From Arctopsyche grandis (taxonomy: Eukaryota > Arthropoda > Insecta > Trichoptera > Hydropsychidae), in assembly GCF_051622035.1 (NCBI RefSeq), contig NC_135362.1:27773001-27837000 (forward strand): a DNA stretch of 64,000 nt. The letters run 5' to 3'. How positions within the stretch are numbered: position 1 is the stretch's first letter; the number at the start of each line of letters is the position of its first letter. The translations under genes were made by a program, and so were the position numbers. The notes under the pieces were generated by a model. It did no database searches. It saw only the letters and a list, made by a program, of their open reading frames with translations, and was not told the origin of the DNA. This document shows positions 43,991 to 53,765 of the stretch, one piece after another.

Positions 43991-45530
43991 CGGTGTTAAA
44001 CTAATTCAATGACATACGCTTAAAAACTAAATTATTCATTTGAAATAAAGTAAATTTTGGAGACGGTTGAGAAGCCCTGCCATATAAACTAATGCAATGT
44101 AATCTGCAGTTCATACGCTCGGAAAGTTTTTTTTTTCAATTTAAATACGTAAATATTGGATACGGTTGAGAACCCCTGACATTTATACTAATTTAATAAC
44201 GCCCGCGATGTGTACGATAAAAAGTAAATTATTCATTTGAAATAAAGAAAATTTTGGAGACGGTTGAGAAGCCCTGCCATATAAACTAATGCAATGTAAT
44301 CTGCAGTTCATACGCTCGGAAAGTTTTTTTTTTCAATTTAAATACGTAAATATTGGATACGGTTGAGAACCCCTGTCATTTATACTAATTTAATAACGCC
44401 CGCGATGTGTACGATAAAAAGTAAATTATTCATTTGAAATAAAGAAAATTTTGGAGACGGTTGAGAAGCCCTGCCATATAAACTAATGCAATGTAATCTG
44501 CAGTTCATACGCTCGGAAAGTTTTTTTTTTCAATTTAAATACGTAAATATTGGATACGGTTGAGAACCCCTGACATTTATACTAATTTAATAACGCCCGC
44601 GATGTGTACGATAAAAAGTAAATTATTCATTTGAAATAAAGAAAATTTTGGAGACGGTTGAGAAGCCCTGCCATATAAACTAATGCAATGTAATCTGCAG
44701 TTCATACGCTCGGAAAGTTTTTTTTTTCAATTTAAATACGTAAATATTGGATACGGTTGAGAACCCCTGTCATTTATACTAATTTAATAACGCCCGCGAT
44801 GTGTACGATAAAAAGTAAATTATTCATTTGAAATAAAGAAAATTTTGGAGACGGTTGAGAAGCCCTACCATATAAACTAATGCAATGTAATCTGCAGTTC
44901 ATACGCTCGGAAAGTTTTTTTTTTCAATTTAAATACGTAAATATTGGATACGGTTGAGAACCCCTGTCATTTATACTAATTTAATAACGCCCGCGATGTG
45001 TACGATAAAAAGTAAATTATTCATTTGAAATAAAGAAAATTTTGGAGACGGTTGAGAAGCCCTGCCATATAAACTAATGCAATGTAATCTGCAGTTCATT
45101 CGCTCGGAAAGTTTTTTTTTCAATTTAAATACGTAAATATTGGATACGGTTGAGAACCCCTGACATTTATACTAATTTAATAACGCCCGCGATGTGTACG
45201 ATAAAAAATAAATTATTCATTTGAAATAAAGAAAATTTTGGAGACGGTTGAGAATCCCTGCCATATAAACTAATGCAATGTAATCTGCAGTTCATACGCT
45301 CGGAAAGTTTTTTTTTTCAATTTAAATACGTAAATATTGGATACGGTTGAGAACCCCTGACATTTATACTAATTCAATGACATCTTAAAATGATATTCAA
45401 TGAGTCACAATGACATTCGCTTAAAATGTAATTGTTCAATTTAAATAAGTATATGTTGGTACGGTTGAGAACACCTTTAATTTATAATAATTTAATAACA
45501 TCCGCGATCTATACGATAAAAAGTACCATA
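43990..45530 (-). repeat. 197-bp tandem array, right arm (about 7.5 units)
   Basis: Complement of the left-arm array. TACGGTTGAGAACCCCT recurs at 44161, 44358, 44555, 44752, 44949, 45145 and 45342 (197-bp steps, one of 196). A degenerate unit follows to about 45530. Units are nearly identical to one another, apart from the outermost ones. The right arm thus carries about twice as many copies as the left. Confidence 0.95.
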
Positions 45531-45597
45531 TACATCGATAAATATAATACAATAAAAAGTTACTTTTGCCATTAAAATAGGATAATTTAGGATTTTT

Positions 45598-45735
45598 GAA
45601 CATTTTGAACATTTTTGAACATTTTGTCGCGGGTACATTTTGTCGCGGGTACATTTTGTCGCGGGTACATTTTGTCGCGGGTACATTTTGTCAGTGCACT
45701 AATTTTCGGGTACATTTTGTCGTTGAACATTTTGG
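45598..45735 (-). repeat. 16-bp minisatellite, right arm
   Basis: TTTTGTCGCGGGTACA recurs four times at 16-bp spacing (45625-45690), then CAGTGCACTAATTTTCGGGT as in the left arm. Preceded by ACATTTTGAACATTTTTGAAC, matching the inner edge of the left minisatellite. Confidence 0.95.
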
Positions 45736-45766
45736 CCTTGCACCAATTGTCGCGTCCCCGTCTATG

Positions 45767-46017
45767 GGGTGGTGGTATTAAAAGGCAGGTGCGTCTGCAG
45801 CAGTTGTTGCACGTATTCAATTTCGACCGAAATTGCAATTGAACGGAAAATAATCTGAAACGGGTTCCAGTATCGAATTACTTCATCGGAACCAACGAAT
45901 AGTGGCATTTTATGCAGTTTTGTGAGTGTTTGTGATAGATTCGTTAATGCCCTTGTGTTCAATCGTAACATACAAAAGAATAATAATGATATACATATCA
46001 TATCATACATATATGTA
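45767..46017. other. unique flank of the foldback element
   Basis: No recognisable gene. GGGTGGTGGTATT directly after the target duplication echoes the left flank's AATACCACGAGGG in inverse. That similarity lies outside the target duplication and may be chance or an older inverted repeat. Confidence 0.35.
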
Positions 46018-46356
46018 TATAAACCACTGCCAAAACGTATATTCGAATACAATAACAAAAGAAAAAAAATCTATGTATGAAACATATTTACCGCCATCTA
46101 ATGAAAATGGATTTAATTGATTAATTAATTAATTAATTTTTCTATTGGTGTTTTATATTGTTTACACGTAGGTAGGTAATATTAAACAATTAAATATAAA
46201 TATTAAATTAAATATATTTAAATTTATTCGTGGATAGTTAAATGTATATATTTAAATGTAAATGGATTGAATCGACACATTTCTTTTAATTTTTTTTAAT
46301 TAATAACTTAATATACCAATACCCAGGCGATGATATTTCATCGGGTATAACACTAG
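46018..46356 (-). repeat. repeat D, minus-strand copy
   Basis: Landmarks in minus order: AAACCACTGCCAAAACGTAT, TTCTATTGGTGTTTTATATT, GTAGGTAGGT, TAACTTAATATACCAATACC, GCGATGATATTTCATCGGGT, ending ACACTAGT at 46356. Partly deleted in the middle (the LTR/TA position is absent). Confidence 0.75.
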
Positions 46357-46645
46357 TATATATATGTATGTATATAAAAACGGACGCGATGTATGTATGT
46401 ATGTGGCGGATGCGTCGACAAGTATGGAGATTTAAAAGAAACAAATTTTAGAATGCCAGGAGTATACGCTATGCATAGGGATGTGCCGTGACGACCGATT
46501 GTCTCTAGGAGACGCGGGATAGTGGGGAAGTGGGGGGCTGTAGGGCGTCTAACATGTACTGATATTGAGCGAGTTGAACCGGGTGGTGTCAGCGTCAGAT
46601 GTGCTGCGTGGGAGCGCCCATCCACGAAGACACACACACTAGTGT
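46357..46645. repeat. GC-richer segment with ATGT runs, probably mobile
   Basis: Starts ATATATGTATGTATATAAAA then ACGGACGCGATGTATGTATG. It ends near ACACACACTAGTG, and has a GC-rich middle containing GACGCGGGATAGTGGGGAAG. The 94-codon minus frame over it has no recognised similarity. The abrupt composition change and microsatellite edges suggest an inserted repeat, but no second copy was found. Confidence 0.3.
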
Positions 46646-48149
46646 TTTTTTACATACATATATGCATGAATATAAAAAAATAAAACGAAAGCGAAAAAAG
46701 CATGGTAAATGATATTCAAATTTTCATTCTAAAATCTCAAAGCATGTGGAATGCCCTTTTTTCATTTGGCTTAGATTTTCTTCGATAGATTTTTTGAAGC
46801 ATCATTTAATTTGATGGTTAACAATATTTTTTTTTGTTTTTTAGCGGAAAATTATTTTAAACAGATTCATCAAGCACAATTTTGGTACACTGTTGCTTAT
46901 TTTGATGTTTTTTGCTCTTAATTACATACACTAATTTGGATCATCGAAAAGGTTTTGGGAAAGTTATCTGACAGCTAAAATATAATACTACATTATGTAA
47001 AAGAAAGCTCATGCTGTGTTCTTTTAGAAAGCACCTAAGCTTAATGTTGAAAACTTGACCCAAATAAGACAAAAAAAAAACAAGATGAAGTATTTTAATA
47101 AATTTGCCATCCAAATACGTCTGTAATTGAGCTGAATATAATATCTTCTCATGTGCGTGACGATAGACTCATAAGCATGTCAACAGTGAAGTGACTCATA
47201 AGCATGTCAACAGGTGAAAACTTATCATTCAAAGGCAGTACAAGATATCTTTTCCCAAAGGAAACATTATAAGTATCAGGATTCTGACAAAATAGAGCTA
47301 TACATTATTTCATATATATGAATATAGTAGATAATCTCAGCAAACCCTTCTAAAAAAAGTGATATTTTATATTGGATTACGGCCATATCCCATCTCGGGA
47401 TGTAACGGATGGATAGATACGCGAGTTCAAGTCGCGATTTTCAATTTTCGATGCGTTCAAACTTTCGCTAGCATTGAGTTAGCACTTCTAATACGATCGA
47501 CTGGAAAAAATTCCCTTTCCCGTGCCAACGCGAGCGATTTTCCTCGGGAAAATTGGATACGTGCCGCGAAGCGGAAAGCCGAGTTTGATAAACACGTAAA
47601 ACGAATCTCACGAATCTGTCGAAATTGATTAAAACGCGACAAAAAGGAAGGGGTGAGGGGGTGACAGCGAAAATTGTCCCAGTTTTCATCGGTGTTGGAA
47701 AAGTGTGTGCGCTTTTTGCAACAGAACCACCGTGGCTTTGGATAAAGTTTAATCTAATGGCACTATAGAGCGGAATAATGACGCAATGATTTAATGGAAA
47801 ATTTGTAGAATGATCTCCAGACTTTACCTATACAGTTTATAGAAGGTCTCCTTCCTCTGGAATAGGTGTATCTCCAATAAGTCTGGAAAATTAATTGTTT
47901 TTCATTAAACGTACAAAAATTGTGCAATCTTTTTATAATTACTACATACATATAGAAAAAGTAAAAATAAGAGAGGATTGCGTTTAATAATATGCTCTGG
48001 GGATGTTGTTTTTGGTCATTAGTAACAGAAGACCGCGACCTCATTTATGGAAGCCCCTGTCTGTGTCATGTCACAAATCCTTATATATAAAATAGGTCAC
48101 ATTGGTAAATACATGTGTTTTATAATATTTAGCATACATACTTACATAT
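46646..48149. other. intergenic with unique island 47350-47720
   Basis: 46646-47340 is AT-rich. It contains a 20-bp direct duplication GACTCATAAGCATGTCAACA at 47168 and 47193 (roughly). The island at 47350-47720 has higher G+C and frames on both strands (plus 47359-47628 beginning MIFYIGLRPYPISGC; minus 47457-47689), none recognised. 47760-48149 is AT-rich. Confidence 0.3.
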
Positions 48150-48150
48150 A

Positions 48151-48621
48151 TAGCCAGCAGTATGGCTTAATGGTTGCGTGTTTGTTTAGCGTCAAGTGAT
48201 CAGTGGGTTCGATCCGCCATACTGTTGGTTAGATTTGGGGGTATTTGTGACTCCAAATCGATCTTATCAGAGTTTGCCAATTTTATCTGATCATTGTTGA
48301 AACAGTTCCTCAAAATTGACAAAAAATCATATTTCCTGTTGTCACAAATCTTCTGTATTTATTGTGTGTATAATTTGTAAAAAATATGTACAAAATCTAA
48401 ATCCATAGATGTCTCAATGGATTAATTGTGTAATTAATTAATTAATTAATTGTTATTTCGTGTTCTTCAGCTTCTGGAAATACAGTGATTTATGTAATAA
48501 TAAAATGCTGAATTGTTTGTAATTAATTGTCCAGTAAGGCGCATTGGAGTCTTCTTGTCAAGCTCTCCTGGTATATACATATCTATGTAAAAATAAAAAT
48601 AATAAATAAATAAATAATATC
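48151..48621 (+). mobile_element. tRNA-derived SINE, complete copy
   Basis: The tRNA-like head has an A box in CAGTATGGCTTAATGGTTGC and a B box in GTGGGTTCGATCCGCC (about 48202-48217). The body follows with TTGTGACTCCAAATCGATC, GAGTTTGCCAATTTTATCTG and TTGTTGAAACAGTTCCTC. The 3' part has GTGTTCTTCAGCTTCTGGAA and CCAGTAAGGCGCATTGGAGT, and the tail is AAATAATAAATAAATAAATA. The tail type matches the LINE at 58354-59696, a possible mobilising partner (inference). Confidence 0.85.
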
Positions 48622-48635
48622 TTCATTTTATCATC

Positions 48636-48870
48636 ATAGCCAGCAGTATGGTTCGGTGGTTCCGTTTATGTTTAGCAGCGAGAGGTTACCGGGTTCGATC
48701 CCGTGCTAATCTTTAATACTGCTGGTCATACTCGTATATTTGTGACTCGATCGTTTCGATCAAAGTCGATCGTTTCTTATCAGAGTTTGCTAATTTATCT
48801 GATTTCATTGTTGAAACGGCTCCTCAACCAAATTGGCAAAAATCATCCTATCCGCTGTCACAAATATCTG
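48636..48870 (+). mobile_element. tRNA-derived SINE, 3'-truncated copy
   Basis: Head TAGCCAGCAGTATGGTTCGG with B box CCGGGTTCGATCCCGT. The body runs to AATTGGCAAAAATCATCC and then stops. An RTE-like LINE end begins about 15 bases later, so the SINE was either interrupted or joined to it. Confidence 0.75.
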
Positions 48871-48884
48871 AATTTGATTTATGT

Positions 48885-49256
48885 ACAATGATAAAGTCCA
48901 ATGCACTCAAAGAAGTATAAAACCACGTATGCTTGGCATAACGAGGAAAGACAGGAAGCAGAACACGTGGGTGAGAAGTATGACAAGGGTTGGGGACAGA
49001 GTGGATAGAGTAATGATAATGAAATGGTAATGGTCACGTAGCTAGAAGAATGGGCGAAAGGTAGTCAAAAGAAGTGCTTGAATGGTATCCGAGGTTCAAA
49101 AGGGTAAAAGGAAGACCGCAGGGAAGATGGGTAGACGAAATTAGGAAAATGTGTGGGGTGAGATGGATGAAAGTTGCGCAAAACAGAAATGAGTGGAAGC
49201 GTGTTGGTTGGTTGCTTCATCCAGCAGTGGATGGTAATGGGCTGTAGATGACGATG
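48885..49256 (+). pseudogene. RTE-like LINE, C-terminal remnant
   Basis: Reads KVQCTQRSIKPRMLGITRKD, then NTWVRSMTRVGDRVDRV, then GKMGRRN and WGEMDESCAKQK, ending SSSSGW*W followed by a GATGACGATG tail. The same family as 33835-34620 and 20200-20986. Frameshifts and stops throughout. Confidence 0.75.
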
Positions 49257-49784
49257 TAAAAAATTCTAAAAAGTCTAAATCCATAGATGTACATATATGT
49301 ATATATTTTTTAATACAACATCATAGAGACATCTATGAACAAATTCGATAAATAACATATTTTTGCATAAAATACAAAATACAACACAAGTTACAATGGT
49401 TAAAGTTTGGAATAGTATGCACAAGTAATAAATTCAGAAAACCTTAATATTTTTAAAAACAAGCTATATAGGTTTCTTCTTTTCAAACATCCTCATTTAT
49501 TTCTATATTTATGTCAAATCCCTTGGTTCCAACTACTCCCAAGTACGTTAAATAAATAAATAATTTTTTACAGTACATATGTATGTACATAGGTGGGTAG
49601 CATGTTTATAATAATCAACTAATCCGAGATGCTATACTCAAGCTTTCGAGAAATGGGAATAGGTTGCCAATTTAGTCGAACCGCTTCAACAATGAAATCA
49701 GATAATTAGCAAACTCTGATAGGAAACCATCGAACTAGAGTCACATATACATACTGGACATTACAGGCCAAGGTTTGGCCGGCA
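49257..49784. other. AT-rich with SINE fragments
   Basis: 49275-49345 holds sequence like the 3' part of the SINE (TAAATCCATAGATGT). 49650-49750 is a minus-strand SINE body (GGTTGCCAATTTAGTCGAAC, AACTCTGATAGGAAACCATC). No gene. Confidence 0.45.
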
Positions 49785-50100
49785 AAGTTCTCGTTCCCGT
49801 TCCCGTTCTCGTTCTCGTTCCCGTTCCCATTTGTCGGAAAAATGCAGGCAGCGAACACATTTGAAATTATTCAATTATTTGTTTATTTTACCCTAAAAAC
49901 GCAGGTCGCGACGCGAAAACATTTGAAATGATTGCGTTGCAATTCCACTCATTCCCGTTTTTCCCGTTTCCGTTCCCGTTTTTGTGCGATTTTTTTTCAC
50001 AGTAATCTTTCCGGACCTACATACAACAAATCCTGAAAGTTCCATCGTAATCGGTTCTTTGGTTTAGTAGCCTATTCGAGACAGACAGACAAACATTCAA
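49785..50100 (+). repeat. dispersed repeat with CGTTCC minisatellite
   Basis: Second copy of the repeat at 22672-22935 (GCAGCGAACACATTTGAAAT; GCGACGCGAAAACATTTGAA; CTCATTCCCGTTTTTCCC; GTTCCATCGTAATCGGTTCT; GAGACAGACAGACAAAC). It begins with a (CCCGTT/CTCGTT)n run at about 49790-49830. Non-coding. Confidence 0.8.
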
Positions 50101-51269
50101 TTTTATATATGTATATGCATATATACATAGATATGTGTACAGAAAACTAAAAAACACAGCGAGTCATTAAGGAAATGATTGGTTTTACGACTTGATCAAA
50201 AATTGCTTTTGTAAAGACTTTCAACGTCGCCGTTGGTTCTCAATTAATTCTTAATTAGATTTCGTTGTGGATCCTCACCCACTGTGATGATATTAAATTT
50301 CAATTAAGCAAACTTTGTTGCAATGAAGTTTTGTTGTTTTTACAAAGCTTCACTCGTCCGTTAGTATTCGGACACTTTTTCCAGGAACGCTTTTGTTGAA
50401 TTTTCACCGAACTGTACATATTACATTTCATAATAACCACACGGTGTGAAATTTGAAATGGTCGCAGAACTGCGTCACACGTTTGATTGAATACAGTCAG
50501 TGAATTTTCCGCATATTTTCCGACGTTGAAAACCCGTCCTCGAGTGAGTGAAAAACGACATCGGAACCTACGTGCGGAAAGTTGTCGAAATTTTTCCAAG
50601 CTTTATATCGTTCGTCACGTATCGACACCGATCGCTTTTCCGTCGGTCAGTGGTCCGAATTTCCCGACTGTCGTGATTTATTTTCCAAACCCCCTAGGCC
50701 GTAAATAACGGTTATTCCTGGGCAAGTTCGACACTCGTTTAAGTCGTGAGACGTCCAAGTCTCAGCTGGAAGGATGAAACTTGGACCGCTTGATTAATAG
50801 ACACATGGAGGTACTACTAAACAATGCTCAGATTTACGACTAAACTATGAACAAAGTTGGCCTTTGAGCTAACCAATATAGAGAATTTTTGTGTAATATT
50901 TCATGTGGATGTTCATTTCTCCCGTTAAATGCAATGAAATGAATGCAATTTTTAAAAATCACCTGAAATTTACTTTAAAATTCCTATACACGTATTAGTA
51001 CCTAAAAATAGATTTCCAATTCAAACGTGAATCCTTATTTTTTTATTTATTTAGTTTGTTTACTTATTCTAATAAATTTGGGTACAATATTAGCAATTTA
51101 TTACTCCACATACCTTCATCGTTCATTATTTTAATTCAATGGAAATAATTCTAGTATTTATGTTTAAGTTTGGAATTTATTGGAGGAAGTTACAACGTAG
51201 TTCCCACAATAATCGAATTAACTTTTCCACATTCATATACGTGAGTAACAAGTGCATTACAATTCCTGT
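50101..51269. other. intergenic with unique island 50250-50720
   Basis: The island has higher G+C and open frames on both strands (minus 50300-50599 beginning MEKFRQLSARRFRC; plus 50487-50708), without recognised similarity or convincing splice sites. The rest is AT-rich. Confidence 0.3.
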
Positions 51270-51586
51270 AAATGGATAGTCTAATAAGATAGGAGTGCCG
51301 AACTTTGCCCAACTCAAGAAATAAAGAAATCATTCGATCACATTAGTCAATGAGTTGCCATCCGACTTATCCTGTAAAAGGATAGTCACATAGATAGGAA
51401 TGCTGGACTTTGCCCAACCCAAGAGATAAATAAATCATTTATATAGATCACGATTCGATCACATTTATATAGATCACGATTCGGTCAGTCTTCACAATCG
51501 AGGTTCCGAGAGTGGTAGTCATCACTATTGAGACTTCGAGAGTGGTAGTCATCACCATCGAGACTCCGAGAGTGGTAGTCATTAAT
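51270..51586. repeat. direct repeats of about 106 bp and 30 bp
   Basis: GGATAGTC..AATAAGATAGGAGTGC with CTTTGCCCAACTCAAGA is present at about 51276-51345 and again, diverged, at 51378-51450. Next comes a duplicated ATTTATATAGATCACGATTC (51438, 51459). Then come three 30-bp units (51497-51526, 51527-51556, 51557-51586) of the form ATCGAGACTCCGAGAGTGGT..AGTCATCACC. Non-coding. Confidence 0.85.
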
Positions 51587-52139
51587 ATCGACCCCGCAAG
51601 TGACGGTCAGCACAGCAGCAGGATAAAGTGAACGAAAGATAAGTAGTGAAAAAAAAGTTCTACGTATCTCATTTTAAATTCATCATCGTTCCATAATTAA
51701 ATCTGTAGTTTTCGAATATATCTACCAATAACATATGTAAATGTAACATTTTTATGATAATAAAGAAAAATCTTGGTTTGTTAACCAATTAATTTAAAAA
51801 ATATATAAACTGCGTTTTGGAACATGAAACTACACAATTATGATTACTATAAAGATACTATGATTTTTATACCATTTTTTGTGACGATAATAAGCTTATT
51901 TTGACCCACTATTCCGCGGTTTCAATTTATTGTTATGCATTTCTCAATGAAAATATTTACGTTGTAAACAAGTGGTTTGAAATATAGAATATTCTTGTGG
52001 TTTTTATAATAGTGTTAGAACTTCACAAATATTATAATAACAAGCGAGGATGTTTTTGCGGTCAATATATTTACACATGTGAGTACAATGACTGTGGAAA
52101 GATTAGTATTATATACATAGGTAATAATGTAATATATCA
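51587..52139. other. AT-rich intergenic DNA
   Basis: Contains TTTTTATACCATTTTTTGTGA and GAGGATGTTTTTGCGGTCA, also found upstream of the Kelch gene (57215-57335). So part of it is related to that gene's 5' flank or to a shared repeat. No gene recognised. Confidence 0.35.
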
Positions 52140-52640
52140 TAGGTAATAATGTAAGAAAGATGTGTGATGTTTTAAATGAATAATTAAATAGTGTAAATAA
52201 TTGGTTGTGTGTAAATAAGTTAAAAATTAATATTTGTAAAACAAAAATGACATGGATAAACAATAAAAGTGGTGTGGGTGAAGTGAGAATGAATGACGAA
52301 GTTGTAGAACTTTAAATACAGTCGATAACATTAAATACTTGGGTATAATATTAGATGACAGGTTATATTTTAAATGACATGATGAGTTTATAATGAAAAA
52401 AGGTAGCTACGAAAGTGGGAGTACTTTGAAGATTAAAAATAAATCTGTCAAAGAATAGTAAAATCATCATATATAATGCAATTGTTCGACCACATTTTAT
52501 GGTATGTGGATCTGTTCTGCACTTGATGAATTTGTCAATTAAAGATAAGCTATAAATATTACATAATAGAGCCATGGAGAGTGTCTTGTTACATAATATA
52601 TGTACATAAGATCCATGTTAAAGGAATGAAATTGAATAAA
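52140..52640 (+). pseudogene. Jockey-like LINE, post-RT remnant
   Basis: Plus-strand frames give LNSVNNWLCVNKLKINICKT, then VDNIKYLGIILDDRLYFK, then SKNSKIIIYNAIVRPHFMVC and LQILHNRAMESVL. These are hallmarks of the region just after the RT active site in Jockey-like LINEs (N..KT..M.., YLGI.LD, R.H). It may belong to the same family as the RT piece at 37640. Many stops; nonfunctional. Confidence 0.8.
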
Positions 52641-53642
52641 AATTAGTGATGCTCTAAAAATATGTAACTAATTTGTTTTTATTTATATGTCAATTAGATA
52701 AAAAAATGTTAGCTAGGTATTTTGATGGATATTTTATTAGAAGGTTAGATTTACATAAATATAGCACTAGAGGTTGCAACAAATTAACTGTACAGAATGT
52801 AAAATTAATTAAATAAGAGTAGGAAGTTGTAAGGAGGTGTTATTGCATATATGTACATAATAAGTTGCCAGATGATGTTAGAAATATATGTAAGTAATAT
52901 TGATACATTTCTGGTAACTGTAAGGCAACGCCTCTGTATAAATGTGTAAATAGTTATTTTTATTTCTTGTGTGTATTTGCGAGTGTGTGCATACATATAT
53001 GTATGTACATATGTATGCATCCATGTGTATGAATATATTATTATTTGTATGATTTTATATAATTAGCTATTTAACCATATCTTAAATAAATAAATACGAT
53101 CTGGATTATTATAAAATCCAGAATGATTGTGAAAATTTAATCTTAATTTAAAAATATGTACATGTGATGTTCATCAATGACTAGATTTGATCATTTTTCC
53201 TTGCCAAAAACATGTCAGTTAATTTATCGAAATTCAGAACTTCTCATTTTAATAGCACATACATATCTTATCACAATAAATGTATATATTTCTTATAGCT
53301 GTGTCGTATACAATGTAAAAATATATGTCTTTGTGGATGATGTTTGTATGAATTCGTATTGCATAAATGAACAATTCATATTGTAAAAATATAAATTTTG
53401 ACCGTAGCTGTCGTATATAATGTCAAAATATATAATAATAATTATGTATTTATATATAATATAATATTTATTGATATATATTAGTAAATTCGTCAATTTG
53501 GAGCGATCTGTAAAAACGAGTGTATATGTTTGATTGAATAAAAAAATTACTATATAATAATTTGTAATTTTTTATAATATAAATTAAAATGATGCAGTGA
53601 ATAAATAAATGCAACAAAATCAAACATATATGTAACAGTTCA
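52641..53642. other. AT-rich DNA with ACAT/ATGT runs, no gene seen
   Basis: Low-complexity AT-rich sequence, TAAATAAATAAATACG at about 53086 (a LINE-type tail), and (ATGT)n near 52995-53015. No recognisable coding sequence. Confidence 0.4.
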
Positions 53643-53648
53643 TTTATT
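53643..53648 (-). terminator. probable polyadenylation signal of the Kelch gene
   Basis: TTTATT on the plus strand is AATAAA in transcript sense, about 118 bases after the stop codon at 53766. No closer candidate was noticed. Confidence 0.5.
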
Positions 53649-53765
53649 GTGTATGAAATTTAGCTCAATCACAAAATTTCATTTAAGATTAATTCATTGA
53701 CAATTAACAATCCTTTTTTTTTAATATATTTTCATTTTGTACTTCGATCAATTTTATGCGATCAA

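Larger units (their letters stand above)
40374..45759. mobile_element. 5.4-kb foldback element with tandem-repeat inverted ends
   Basis: The outermost sequences GGGGTTACACGACAATTGG and, inverted on the right, GGGGACGCGACAATTGG match. Both are followed by GTGCAAG.CCAAAATGTTC, a 16-bp tandem repeat (CGACAAAATGTACCCG), and then a 197-bp tandem array. The right end carries the same parts in exact inverse order. A target duplication GTCTATG, extendable to GTCTATGGG because the element starts with G's, lies at 40367-40373 and 45760-45766. This proves one insertion event with 5,386 bp between. The 2.75-kb interior (41240-43990) is AT-rich with no recognisable transposase. The organisation is that of foldback (FB-like) elements; the 8-base-compatible duplication suggests mobilisation by a hAT-type enzyme, which is inference. 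Confidence 0.9.

Noticed and set aside
40430..45735. CRISPR-like arrays (regular 16-bp repeats)
   Set aside because: The repeats are contiguous with no unique spacers, lie in mirrored positions in a foldback element, and the genome is eukaryotic.
45767..45780. Inverted AATACCAC/GTGGTATT just outside the foldback element as part of its TIR
   Set aside because: It lies outside the GTCTATG target duplication, so it belongs to the pre-insertion site and may be chance.
48202..48720. tRNA genes suggested by A- and B-box sequences
   Set aside because: The boxes are the heads of SINEs; the acceptor stem does not close and a SINE body follows.
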